Origin: Parabacteroides sp. TM07-1AC | GTDB lineage: Bacteria > Bacteroidota > Bacteroidia > Bacteroidales > Tannerellaceae | Direction: 5' to 3' | Assembly: GCF_003480915.1 (NCBI RefSeq) | Contig: NZ_QUKD01000011.1 | Coordinates: forward strand, 16,559-80,558 | Length of the DNA stretch: 64,000 nt | Part shown: piece by piece, positions 25,931 through 34,367 of the stretch | How the letters are laid out: every line of letters starts with the position of its first letter | How positions within the stretch are numbered: position 1 is the stretch's first letter | Notes under the pieces: model-generated | What the model was told of the DNA's origin: nothing | Seen by the model: the letters and a program-made list of their open reading frames with translations, nothing else | The model's database searches: none | Position numbers and translations under genes: made by a program

Positions 25931-27334
25931 TTATAAGGCATTTTGTACCTTATAAAAATCTTTATATGCTTTTCGTATATTGAGCTCTAAAATTGTAGGA
26001 AAATTATTGCAGTAAGGAGTTCTTATATCTTTATCAATGATTTTAGCTGCACAACCGCCTCCGCATAGCAAAGCATAAGGACATTGGCTACATTGGGCTA
26101 TTTTATCTACAGAACGTTCTTTCCACGATTTGTGTTGTGTTGTCCATTCAATTTTCTCAGCATTGTAATGCCCAATGATATTTTTAGGAATCCCTACGGT
26201 TTCAAGACAACTGTAGATGTCACCTTTGGGGTCAAAAATATATATACCTGCATTAGCACCACAATAAGATGCATGTAGCATGATAGGGGCTTTGTTTTTG
26301 AACGCATTGTAAAACAATACAGATAGACTGCCTTTTGTTTCTTCCATTTTTGAAAGCTGATTTTCAAAAATGTCGGAAGATAAATACTCAATATGTTTTT
26401 TATCTGGTATCTCTAGTAGATTATTTGCATTATTTTCTAATAATCCTGGATAAAATGAAAATAGTTTATTATCAAAAAGATGTAAATCATGAAAGTGTTC
26501 TACCATTCTAAGAATACTTTCCGAGTTATTGCTGTCCATGTTAGAACGAACTCTGACGTGTGTCCCTTTTTCAAGAGCCAATAGGATGTTGCTTACTATT
26601 TTATCATAAGAAGCTCCCTTTCGGTAATGGAAACGACGGCTATCGTGATATTTTTTATCCCCATCCAAGGTGATTTGAATCTTTTTTATCATCGATTCAC
26701 CCAATAAATTCTCAAATAAGTCTAAATCATATCCGTTTGATATGGCTGCAAATTTGTAGCCTAGACTAATTCCTTTATTTACAATGTAATTGACAATGTT
26801 AATATTTTGTTCCATTAAAGGTTCACCGCCGTATAATATGATTTCGTTTAAATGTTTTTCTCTATCCTGTTCAATAAACAACATATTTTTAAAAGCGTTG
26901 TCGACAATTTCCTTTGTCATAATTTGACAACTCCATTCCTTACCTTTATTGGAAATGTAATTTTCGAAGCAATAAGGGCATCGGAAATTACAATTATAAT
27001 TTACGAGTAAATAAAACTTTTTTTTCTCTTGCAGATAATATGCTTGAAGAGAGTGTGATATTTTATTCATCAACAAATGTTCTTCCTCTTTCGTTTTATG
27101 TGTAATATATCCTCGTTTTTTTAAAAAGAGTAGAATGTTTTCTGATAAGTTTGTTGGTAAAGGTTCATCCATGTTTTTTTCGTTGAAAAGTAAAGCAATT
27201 GATTCAGATACTAAATCCAATGCCCCTGTATATCCATGGATCAATATATATCTTTTTTGTGTGTTATCAACACAAACAGGAATTGCATAAGATGATTTCC
27301 TATATTCTTGCAGATTTTCCATTGTTAATGCCAA
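25931..27334 (-). CDS. Radical SAM/SPASM peptide maturase
   Basis: 467 residues. The N-terminal ~85 residues resemble a PqqD/RRE leader-binding fold (YILIHGYTGALDLVSESIA, ILLFLKKRGYIT). The radical SAM site is CNFRCPYC (Cys115, 119, 122), followed by ILYGGEPLM and ITLDGDKKYHDSRR. The C-terminal SPASM domain has the Cys series near SYCGANAG, DIYSCLE, CSQCPYALLCGGGCAAK and YCNNF, for auxiliary Fe-S clusters. It would install a crosslink or other radical change on the neighbouring precursor. Its start overlaps the transglutaminase-like gene's stop by 10 bp; 27322 is an alternative start. Sulfatase-activating anSME enzymes are related, but the cluster context argues against that role. Confidence 0.92.
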   Translation of the reverse strand: MALTMENLQEYRKSSYAIPVCVDNTQKRYILIHGYTGALDLVSESIALLFNEKNMDEPLPTNLSENILLFLKKRGYITHKTKEEEHLLMNKISHSLQAYYLQEKKKFYLLVNYNCNFRCPYCFENYISNKGKEWSCQIMTKEIVDNAFKNMLFIEQDREKHLNEIILYGGEPLMEQNINIVNYIVNKGISLGYKFAAISNGYDLDLFENLLGESMIKKIQITLDGDKKYHDSRRFHYRKGASYDKIVSNILLALEKGTHVRVRSNMDSNNSESILRMVEHFHDLHLFDNKLFSFYPGLLENNANNLLEIPDKKHIEYLSSDIFENQLSKMEETKGSLSVLFYNAFKNKAPIMLHASYCGANAGIYIFDPKGDIYSCLETVGIPKNIIGHYNAEKIEWTTQHKSWKERSVDKIAQCSQCPYALLCGGGCAAKIIDKDIRTPYCNNFPTILELNIRKAYKDFYKVQNAL

Positions 27335-29277
27335 ATTATTGTATTTTTTTTTATTTCAAATATTCTTTCTTCTTTCCCTTTTGTATAGTCTCGAAGCCAA
27401 TATAAAGCACCTTTTGGTAGTTGTTTATATAGTAGCTTGTCATCTTCTATTGCTATTTGTTTTTCTAATGACTCCCAACTTCCCTGATTCATATAAAAGA
27501 GTTCATATTCATGCCCTTTACGTATACCATTATCATCGTTACGAATGATGTAACGTATTTTTGATATCGCTGTCAGCTTATCTAGTTCCAATCCTCCCCA
27601 GCTAAACGTATCATTTGTATGGAAGAACGTCAACGGATCGCCATCGAACATCATTGCTGCTCCGTTGCGTGGATAATAGATGCTTGGTTCATAATCACCA
27701 ATCACTTTCCCTTGTAAAGGATTGTCGAAATTCGTAGAATAAAATTCTACTTCTGCCATATTCCCACAGGTTTTGTCGGATGCCAGGTATCGGATATATT
27801 TTACCGGTGTATTGTTTTCTGTTACAACCGTGGTGTATTTAAAATCTGGCTCTTCCGTAATTGTATAAAATGTAATCGCATTTTTAAATTCCCGATTATC
27901 TGCTCCTTGAAATTGGCTACCGACCATCAATGGTGGCAGATAATCTAAATATGTCGCATCTTTATATTTTCGTTCTAGTACGTAATCCATCGTTTCTGCC
28001 TGTGGTGTGTAGTAAGAAATTTGTCCTAACGTATCCAATAAAAACGGATCGCCTACTAATTCTAACTTTTTATTTGTATATAGTGCTACGTGATAAACGA
28101 TATTAGGACCGACAGCCTGGAATTTTACTTTGTTTTCGGTTATATTGCCCCATCCAATCGGAGTCCATCCGTGCGGGTCGAAAACGCAGAGGTAGGCAAA
28201 TTTTCTATTTGTTTTATCCGGTAACGGAATGGTAATGTCTTTTGCTCCGATGAAAGAATAATTTCCTGTTACGTCAGTCATATAGGCGTTTTTGAAGAAT
28301 GGAGGTATATCTTCATTTCCATGGAGTATGGCTAATGAATTACCTTGTTTGCCAAATGTTTTCCGGTATACTTTGGGGATTTCGTTTTTAAAGCGGATCA
28401 AATGTTCATCCGGATTCTGTTCCGCACCCGAAAAATCGTGCGATGTACGATCGTTGTCATAGACTACGTTAAATACATGTGAATTATTTCCACGTCCCCA
28501 ATGTGGAACGATTTCTATTGCAACCGGTATCCCTGATGCCCTCATAGCAAATAATGCCAGATTCGCATAATCCCCACATAAGCCGAATTTGATATTGACT
28601 AATGTGCTTGGGCGCAATCCTATTGGCATAACCGAAGATTTAGCAATATGAATCGGTAATTTTATCAATTCATTATTGATTGCTGTACATGCCTGTTTTG
28701 CTGTCTGGATGGTATCCGACTGCAATAATGGTTCAAAGCGTTCCCGATAAAGTTGTCGCCAGCTTTCGGGTATCTCTGATCCTACGCGGTAAGGTAGGAT
28801 AAACTCGCAGAACTCTTCAAAATTCAAATGCTGATTCCACGGGCGATTCCATACGGCGAAAGCATCTTCGATATTTTCGATCAGGTAGTCAGCTGACAAG
28901 GTTTGTACATCCTGATTGATTGTCGGCTTTTCCTTTAGATATTTTGCTTTGTTCTTAAATTCATCATAGATCGCGGGAATATCATATTCTTCCTGCCGGA
29001 TTTGGTAAACGGAGTCGATAAATGTATAATATTCATCAATAGCTTCTCCGGTAAGATAGTACTTATCTGTCATATTCTCAGTCAGGAAAAGAGCTGCTTT
29101 CAGTTTTAATGAGTCTGTCCCTTTTTGGTAATGTTTGATTACTTGAAACAACTCTTCCCGATTGCTACCGGCTTTCGACAGCGCTTCCTCTATACCCGGA
29201 GTTGGTGTCGGCATCCGGCAACTACCCAGCAATAAAAGACTGATTCCTAAATAACCAATAATAGGGTGAGTGTTCAT
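27325..29277 (-). CDS. Transglutaminase-like lipoprotein with discoidin-like C-terminus (rSAM cluster)
   Basis: 650 residues with a lipoprotein signal (LGISLLLLGSCRMPTP). Family N-terminus AGSNREELFQVIKHYQ and FLTENM. Core: Cys in FGLCGDYANLALFAMRASG, His in NNSHVFNVVYDND, Asp in SHDFSGAEQ, so the triad looks complete. The C-terminal discoidin-like domain starts near KYIRYLASDKTCGNMAEV. It is clearly homologous to the three copies in the NVEALA locus. It precedes and overlaps the rSAM gene, tying this family to peptide maturation or anchoring. Confidence 0.88.
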   Translation of the reverse strand: MNTHPIIGYLGISLLLLGSCRMPTPTPGIEEALSKAGSNREELFQVIKHYQKGTDSLKLKAALFLTENMTDKYYLTGEAIDEYYTFIDSVYQIRQEEYDIPAIYDEFKNKAKYLKEKPTINQDVQTLSADYLIENIEDAFAVWNRPWNQHLNFEEFCEFILPYRVGSEIPESWRQLYRERFEPLLQSDTIQTAKQACTAINNELIKLPIHIAKSSVMPIGLRPSTLVNIKFGLCGDYANLALFAMRASGIPVAIEIVPHWGRGNNSHVFNVVYDNDRTSHDFSGAEQNPDEHLIRFKNEIPKVYRKTFGKQGNSLAILHGNEDIPPFFKNAYMTDVTGNYSFIGAKDITIPLPDKTNRKFAYLCVFDPHGWTPIGWGNITENKVKFQAVGPNIVYHVALYTNKKLELVGDPFLLDTLGQISYYTPQAETMDYVLERKYKDATYLDYLPPLMVGSQFQGADNREFKNAITFYTITEEPDFKYTTVVTENNTPVKYIRYLASDKTCGNMAEVEFYSTNFDNPLQGKVIGDYEPSIYYPRNGAAMMFDGDPLTFFHTNDTFSWGGLELDKLTAISKIRYIIRNDDNGIRKGHEYELFYMNQGSWESLEKQIAIEDDKLLYKQLPKGALYWLRDYTKGKEERIFEIKKNTIIWH

Positions 29278-29318
29278 TTCTTAAAATAGAGTTGTAAAAG
29301 TTGAATTTTATCTGAATA

Positions 29319-29663
29319 TTATTTTGTCAAATACCAAGTGATCGGTTGATTGTCCTTCGTTAATGTTACTTGATAATTCCCTTCCGGCAGATAGGATAAA
29401 GAAATAGTCAATTCTTCTTCTGCAGGAATTGTAATAATGTTTACATAAATTGTTCTACCATTCGGATCAATCATTTGAACACCGATATTATCCCATTGTT
29501 TGTCGGAATAAATATGGAGGTTGTTTTCTTCTATGGATAGAAAAAAGGAAATGGATCGATCATTCTCAGGATACCAATTCTCTTTATCTGCATTCGCTTT
29601 TACAAAAGGAGCGAGCAGAAAAGAAATTGTAATAAATAAAATAGCTATAGACCTTTTCATCAT
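29319..29663 (-). CDS. DUF3244-family small exported protein
   Basis: 114 residues. Signal peptide about 1-24 (SIAILFITISFLLAPFVKANA). The mature part is an Ig-like beta-sandwich pattern ending LSYLPEGNYQVTLTKDNQPI, typical of DUF3244. In Bacteroidetes such genes often sit next to TPR/HTH regulators and peptide clusters. It is first in the rSAM operon, 41 bp before the transglutaminase-like gene, so it may be a secreted marker, chaperone or ligand-sensing partner (unknown). MMKRS offers two starts (29663, 29660). Confidence 0.83.
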   Translation of the reverse strand: MMKRSIAILFITISFLLAPFVKANADKENWYPENDRSISFFLSIEENNLHIYSDKQWDNIGVQMIDPNGRTIYVNIITIPAEEELTISLSYLPEGNYQVTLTKDNQPITWYLTK

Positions 29664-29688
29664 TTGTGTTTGTTTTTGTTTACGATTG

Positions 29689-29757
29689 CAAAAGTATACT
29701 CTAAGGTTGAGAAAGCTGGTAAAACAGAATTTACAATTGATGTAAACTGAGTTTACA
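29689..29757 (-). promoter_or_regulatory. Promoter and palindromic operator of the rSAM peptide operon
   Basis: The minus-strand -7 TACTTTTG is at 29689-29696. Upstream are alternating half-sites TTTACA (29730-29735), TGTAAA (29741-29746) and GTTTACA (29751-29757). TTTACA-N5-TGTAAA and GTAAAC-N3-GTTTAC are both inverted repeats, and a GTAAAA half-site precedes them at about 29720. This looks like a multi-site operator for a dimeric regulator; the TPR/HTH protein encoded next door is the natural candidate. Confidence 0.65.
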
Positions 29758-29780
29758 ATTTTGGAGGGGATGGCAAGTCA

Positions 29781-31583
29781 CTAAAAATCAATGATTAGCT
29801 TGTCTAGTAATTCCCCTTTCCCATCTTCGTTGTATATCTTTTTATACAGGCGGGAGCGTCCGTTACTGATAGCAGATGTGGAAATGTTCAGGATTTGAGC
29901 CATACCGGAAGGGGAAATATTGGTTTTGATCAGATAACATAAACGTAGCTCATGTTCGGTTATTGGAGGGAACAAAGCCTTGAGCCGATTTGTAAAGTCG
30001 TTATATGCTTTATCTATTTCTTGTCTTAATAGTATCCAGTCTTCATCTTTAATTTTTGTCTTACTGTTTTCGCTGGCCGCTTTATGAAACAGTTCGTATA
30101 TAGGTGAATTTTCAAAGGTGTCTTTCAATATCAGTGTTTCATATTTTTTTGCATCGATTAATTGGTTTGATAATTCCAGTATTTTTTGCTGAGCTTCCAG
30201 TTGCTTCTTTTCAGACCGGCTTAGCTGCTTTTTTAAATCTTGGATCTGAGAATTACTTATCTTTTCATTTTCCTCATTCGTTTGCTGTAACTGCTTTTTT
30301 ATTTCTTGTATTTTTTTCTCATTCTCTTGTTGACGAGCCACGCTATATTTTTCTTGCTCTTCTTTTTGCCAAGAGAGTCGATTTATCTGTTCCAGGGCCA
30401 AACGTTTTTGTTTTTTGGTATAGTAAAAATAAAAAGCGACGAAGCCACCCATTATCAACAAAATGATGATAAGTAAATAGATGTAGATCTGTCTCTGTTT
30501 GTTTTTCAGTAATAACAGTTGGTTCTCTTGTTCCGTATGCCGGTAGTTATAAAGCGCATGTATTTTTCCGATGGCTTCTGTCCGAGTAATCTTTTTTATT
30601 GAATCTTCAAGTTCTAGACTTTTTTGAGCATAATCGAAGGCTGAATGATAATTGCCTTTGTGGGCCTCTAGTTTTGCTAATGCTTCATAACTCTTGCTTT
30701 TCAGATAAATATTCTGATTTTCTTTACCTTCTTCTAAAGTTTGCAGATAATAGAACTCTGCTGAATCCGCTTGTGCTGTTAATTGATAGCTCTGAGCTAT
30801 CCCTTGTAGGTAGATGGCATCATCTTTAAACTCTGGAATTTTGGAAAAGATACTTTTAGCTGAGTCTAATTTTCCTAAATTAAGATAAACGTTCCCAAAT
30901 TCTGATGATATTGCATTGATAACTCGCAGATCGTTTATCTCAAAAGCTTTCTTATAAGCTGCCTGATAGTAATATTCTGCGCTATCAGGCTGGTTTAATG
31001 ATTTATACATCCGTCCCTGATTACGTAAGGCATAGACAAGCCCTACCCCTTTTCTCCATTTTAAATTATAAATATAAGATATTTTATATGCATCCAACGC
31101 ATCTTCATACAACGATTGATACGCCAATAAAGTACCTATATCCTGATAAATGCGTCCTAATATTTCATATCGTTGGCTGTGCTTACCTATTTCGGCTGCC
31201 TGTTGGCAGAAATGTAATGCTTGGGGAGCATCTTTTAAATCTTGATACACCGCACTTAAATAATAGTAGGCTTCCATCAATTTATCTGCGTTTCCATACG
31301 ATTGATAGAAGTGAACTACTTCTTGCATCAATGAATCGGAGGTAAGTGGGATATATTCTTTATACTGAGCTTTGGTCGTCAGCAATCCGTAATACATCCG
31401 TGTCTCTTTCGGTTCGTACTGAATAACGGAGTCGAGTGAAGAAAGGTAAATCAAAGCACTGTCAGGCCGATCTTCCATGCAACTCATTGCTTTTCGCATG
31501 GCTTCCGGATAGGATATGCTCGACGTACAGGAAAATAAAAAGTAAAGTCCTGTTAATACTAGTATGGCTTTAAGTGCTTTCAT
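29781..31583 (-). CDS. TPR sensor-regulator with transmembrane helix, coiled coil and C-terminal HTH
   Basis: 600 residues. Lipoprotein-like signal (LTGLYFLFSC), then about seven TPR motifs over 30-340 (DKLMEAYYYLSAVYQDLKDA, YEILGRIYQDIGTLLAYQSL). A transmembrane helix lies near 368-388 (IYIYLLIIILLIMGGFVAFY), then a long charged coiled coil (about 395-475). A LuxR/sigma-like HTH closes it (ITEHELRLCYLIKTNISPSGMAQILNIS, then ISNGRSRLYKKI). Known Bacteroidetes type: an envelope-spanning regulator that senses outside the cytoplasm. It sits just upstream of the DUF3244-rSAM operon and is the probable regulator. The -7 box ends only 8 nt before the ATG, so the mRNA is nearly leaderless. Confidence 0.85.
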   Translation of the reverse strand: MKALKAILVLTGLYFLFSCTSSISYPEAMRKAMSCMEDRPDSALIYLSSLDSVIQYEPKETRMYYGLLTTKAQYKEYIPLTSDSLMQEVVHFYQSYGNADKLMEAYYYLSAVYQDLKDAPQALHFCQQAAEIGKHSQRYEILGRIYQDIGTLLAYQSLYEDALDAYKISYIYNLKWRKGVGLVYALRNQGRMYKSLNQPDSAEYYYQAAYKKAFEINDLRVINAISSEFGNVYLNLGKLDSAKSIFSKIPEFKDDAIYLQGIAQSYQLTAQADSAEFYYLQTLEEGKENQNIYLKSKSYEALAKLEAHKGNYHSAFDYAQKSLELEDSIKKITRTEAIGKIHALYNYRHTEQENQLLLLKNKQRQIYIYLLIIILLIMGGFVAFYFYYTKKQKRLALEQINRLSWQKEEQEKYSVARQQENEKKIQEIKKQLQQTNEENEKISNSQIQDLKKQLSRSEKKQLEAQQKILELSNQLIDAKKYETLILKDTFENSPIYELFHKAASENSKTKIKDEDWILLRQEIDKAYNDFTNRLKALFPPITEHELRLCYLIKTNISPSGMAQILNISTSAISNGRSRLYKKIYNEDGKGELLDKLIIDF

Positions 31584-31590
31584 CAGGGTA

Positions 31591-31620
31591 CAAAGATAAG
31601 GATTCCCTTTTTATATTCAA
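31591..31620 (-). promoter_or_regulatory. Promoter of the TPR/HTH regulator gene
   Basis: Minus-strand TTG (31618-31620), 19 bp, then TATCTTTG (31591-31598). The expected transcript start falls at or within a few bases of the ATG at 31583. Confidence 0.65.
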
Positions 31621-31667
31621 GATTTTAAGTCATTCTCCCCTGAGCTTTACACTTCGTAGTATTCAAC

Positions 31668-31699
31668 TTTGCTGCTTCCGATATTTTGAATTATCTTTG
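31668..31699 (+). promoter_or_regulatory. Promoter of the ATPase-nuclease pair
   Basis: TTTG (31668-31671), 20 bp, TATCTTTG (31692-31699): full match to the Bacteroidetes consensus, about 32 bp before the chosen ATG. Confidence 0.8.
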
Positions 31700-31730
31700 T
31701 AGCTACATAGTCACGAATGAGAGGAATGCG

Positions 31731-32768
31731 ATGATTAATAGTATTTTATTAACTGATTTTACAGGTTTTGTAAATAATCGATTCGATTTTACAAAAGGAA
31801 TAAATGTCCTTATTGGTAAAAATGGAACAGGCAAAACACACGTTCTCAAGTGTTTGGCTGCGACCTTGCAAGCACGCCATGATTTTCAGGGTAAAAACTC
31901 TGCTTCCAAAGAACAGTTTGAGCTTATTTTGGCGGAAGACATGATATACTATTTCAAACCGGATACTATAGGAAATCTGGTCAACAAGGAAATCTCTTCA
32001 GGAAGGGCTAATATTGCGGTTACAATAGATGATAAGTTGCTGAAGTTCAGTTTTTCAACAACATCCAAAACTACTGTGAAATTGGAAGCAGACGAAAAAT
32101 GGAACGAGCGTCATTTTATCTACATTCCTCCGCGCGAAATGTTCTCTTTATTTGAAGGTTTTATCGGCTTGAGTAGCAAACGGGAAATCTCGTTCGATCA
32201 GACTTATATTAATCTGGCACATTCACTGGCACTCCCTGTATTACGTGAGTCGGAAGACAATCCTCTGAAACTTGCTATTGAACTACTTGAACGGGAATTA
32301 CAGTTCAAGGTGTTGCAGATGAACGGACGTTTCTATATACAAACGGAAAATGGGAACATGGAGGCCCACCTGGTTGCTGAGGGACTTCGTAAGTTGGCAT
32401 CTATCTTATATCTCATTCTAAATGGAGAAATTAATTCGGATACGATCTTGTTTTGGGATGAACCCGAAGCTAACTTGAACCCGGCACTCATCAAGGTCGT
32501 AGCAAAGTTTATTCGCGTACTCCAGGAATGTGGTTTGCAAATTTTTATTGCTACTCATGACTATCTGCTTACGCATACATTGTCCCTGTATTCCGAGTAC
32601 AAGGAGCACACCGGTACGTATGTCAAGTTCTTTGGATTGAAAAAAGAAGGCAAGGGAATCATGGTGGAGGAAAGTGAAATTTTAGCAGGCATACAAGAGA
32701 ACCCTATTTTGGAAGAATATGCAGCCTTTTATGATTTGGAACAGCAATTCATTAGTAAATATGATTGA
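31731..32768 (+). CDS. ABC-type AAA ATPase, defence-like
   Basis: 345 residues from MINSILLTDFTGFVNNRFDF; an upstream ATG at 31686 lies just behind the -7 box and is unlikely. Walker A GKNGTGKTHVLK comes early, as in SMC/RecF/OLD-like ATPases. A signature-like region (AEGLRKLASILYLIL) is followed by Walker B ILFWDEPEANLNP and the D/H-loop FIATHDYLLTHTL. No TOPRIM domain and little coiled coil. It overlaps the downstream nuclease-like gene by 8 bp. The pair resembles the ATPase plus effector layout of Septu or PARIS-type systems but with a different effector; no toxin or methylase is near. Confidence 0.87.
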   Translation: MINSILLTDFTGFVNNRFDFTKGINVLIGKNGTGKTHVLKCLAATLQARHDFQGKNSASKEQFELILAEDMIYYFKPDTIGNLVNKEISSGRANIAVTIDDKLLKFSFSTTSKTTVKLEADEKWNERHFIYIPPREMFSLFEGFIGLSSKREISFDQTYINLAHSLALPVLRESEDNPLKLAIELLERELQFKVLQMNGRFYIQTENGNMEAHLVAEGLRKLASILYLILNGEINSDTILFWDEPEANLNPALIKVVAKFIRVLQECGLQIFIATHDYLLTHTLSLYSEYKEHTGTYVKFFGLKKEGKGIMVEESEILAGIQENPILEEYAAFYDLEQQFISKYD

Positions 32769-33312
32769 TTTTCAGGAAAGTGGTATAAATTTTGAGTTCC
32801 AGACTCCTTTATGGAATGTAGTCAAATACGATGAGCATCTGGCACATAGAAAAGTAAGTAAGGTGTTACATCCTACTAAAGCGGTAGATTTTTTGGGAGT
32901 TTATGACAGCAATAAGTTATTTCTTATAGAAATCAAAAATTATAAGGGGCATACAGACGATGAAAGTACTCGGGAAGTGCTTCAAGGTGGTGGTGAAGAA
33001 CTGATGCGTAGGATTGCTGTCAAAGTAAGAGACACAATCGCTACAGTTACCAATTCGGCTAGGTTTTCTACCAATGATGAAGCTTTTTTCACTCAAATCA
33101 ATCATTTGTTGCTTGATGACCGGAAGAAGATAGTCATCATAGTGTGTATCGAGCTGGACGTAGCGAATGACAAGGAATATAAAACCCGAATGAGTATTTG
33201 GATGCAAAAGTTAAAACAAAAGTTAGCATGGCTGCATGCGACTAAGATTTCTATCAATCCGGTAGAAAATATTTCTGTTGTTTTACCGGACACAAGAATT
33301 TCATTTGTATAA
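32761..33312 (+). CDS. PD-(D/E)XK-like nuclease partner
   Basis: 183 residues from MIDFQESGINFEFQTPLW, inside the 3' end of the ATPase gene (8-bp overlap, coupled translation). The motif is VDFLGVYDSNKLFLIEIKNY: Asp, then E-x-K on the next strand, as in PD-(D/E)XK nucleases; a His/Lys-rich stretch precedes it (HLAHRKVSKVLHPTKA). The rest is alpha/beta with VIIVCIELDVANDKEY. I know no family name for it. Likely the nucleic-acid-cutting effector of the ATPase (inference). Confidence 0.75.
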   Translation: MIDFQESGINFEFQTPLWNVVKYDEHLAHRKVSKVLHPTKAVDFLGVYDSNKLFLIEIKNYKGHTDDESTREVLQGGGEELMRRIAVKVRDTIATVTNSARFSTNDEAFFTQINHLLLDDRKKIVIIVCIELDVANDKEYKTRMSIWMQKLKQKLAWLHATKISINPVENISVVLPDTRISFV

Positions 33313-33574
33313 AAGATATGAAGTCCCAGCTTTTGAATCCGGCACAGCGTTACAACAAAAAAACGGACAATCTTTAAAGTAAAAGTCGGACATTTCTTAA
33401 AGTAAAATCCGGACAATCTTTAAAGTAAAACTTGGAACTATCAAAATGTAACTACTATACCACCCAAATCGAGTTTCTATACCGGGAAAATGAAATTACC
33501 TGACCGGGTAATATTTTTTAACATATCATAGTGTTTACAACTGCCCGTTAAAGTTGTCATTTCGTCAAAAAGGC
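33313..33574. other. Non-coding interval with three 23-bp tandem repeats
   Basis: Three copies of CGGACAATCTTTAAAGTAAA-like units start at 33364, 33387 and 33410 (period exactly 23 bp), with a degenerate fourth (CTTGGAACTATC...) after. They lie just after the nuclease-like gene. Iteron-like, or a remnant of a mobile element end with repeated transposase sites; not a CRISPR, since there are no spacers. Nothing else is seen here. Confidence 0.6.
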
Positions 33575-33713
33575 TATCTTTGTGGGAAAGAGTCTGAAGG
33601 TTGAATTTTAAACGAAAGTTTGGAGTTCAACCTTTGCTGTCTTATAACGCAAGTGGTAATCCTGTGAAGTTTTTTCTCCTCTCTTTCGCACCGGTCTTGT
33701 TAACCGTCGGTGC
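33575..33713 (+). promoter_or_regulatory. Promoter and structured leader of the Lin1244/DUF4248 operon
   Basis: -7 TATCTTTG at 33575-33582 with TTG at 33554-33556 (18 bp). The leader holds two hairpins: AAGGTTGAA/TTCAACCTT (33597-33605, 33626-33634) and GCACCG/CGGTGC (33688-33693, 33708-33713). The long leader suggests post-transcriptional control. Confidence 0.55.
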
Positions 33714-33743
33714 TTCGAGTTATTAACACTAAAAAAAATGATT

Positions 33744-34367
33744 ATGGCCAGACCATTAAAAAAGGGACTGGAGTATTTTCCGCTGGATACGGCTATGCTG
33801 TCCGACCGGAAAATACAACGTTTGTCCCATCGGTACGGGTGTAAGGGCATCTGTACGTATCTGACTATTCTCTGTGAGATTTATGGAGAGAGAGGATATT
33901 ATATTCCTTACAGCAATGATTTTTGTTTCGACATCGCTTTTACGCTCGGGCTGGAAGAGGCGGAGGTGAAAGAGATTGTACTCTACTGTGTGGCGGTCCG
34001 CTTGTTCGACAGCGAATTGCTGGAATGTCGCCAGGTGCTCTCGTCGGCTGGTATCCAACGCCGTTTTCGGGAGATCTGTAAAAGAAGCGTGGCAGTGATC
34101 GATCCGGATCTGGAAATTCCGGACGATTCGGTGTATGGTGGTATTCATGCTGCAAAAACGGCGGATAATGGAACAGAAACTCCGGTTATTGTTACAGAAA
34201 CCCCGGTTTCTGCTGCAATAACCCCCACAAATGGAAATGGAAATAAAAAGAAAACAACAACACAACATGGAAAATCAAATGAAGCTCAATTTTCAAACGA
34301 TAACGGAGAAGCTGCCCGACGGGAAGAACTTCTCCGTATGGCAAAAGAAGCAACAAGAGGTTGCTGA
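33744..34367 (+). CDS. Lin1244/Lin1753-domain protein (DUF4373-like)
   Basis: 207 residues from MARPLKKGLEYFPLDTAM, the usual start of this family; 33738 is an alternative. The N-terminal domain has DRKIQRLSHRYGCKGICTYLT, typical of phage and mobile-element replication-linked proteins. The middle and tail are Thr/Asn-rich, low complexity (PVSAAITPTNGNGNKK). It overlaps the next gene by about 100 bp in another frame. In Bacteroides this gene is often found with DUF4248 and amidase genes as a conserved accessory module. Confidence 0.8.
   Translation: MARPLKKGLEYFPLDTAMLSDRKIQRLSHRYGCKGICTYLTILCEIYGERGYYIPYSNDFCFDIAFTLGLEEAEVKEIVLYCVAVRLFDSELLECRQVLSSAGIQRRFREICKRSVAVIDPDLEIPDDSVYGGIHAAKTADNGTETPVIVTETPVSAAITPTNGNGNKKKTTTQHGKSNEAQFSNDNGEAARREELLRMAKEATRGC

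Noticed and set aside
25931..27334. rSAM enzyme as sulfatase maturase (anSME)
   Set aside because: It has a leader-binding-like N-terminus, sits beside a Cys-rich precursor and M50 protease, and is far from the sulfatase.
33362..33430. Possible CRISPR array
   Set aside because: Units are directly tandem with no spacers and no cas genes.
33756..34268. 170-codon minus-strand frame over the Lin1244-type gene
   Set aside because: The plus-strand protein matches a known domain; the minus frame does not.
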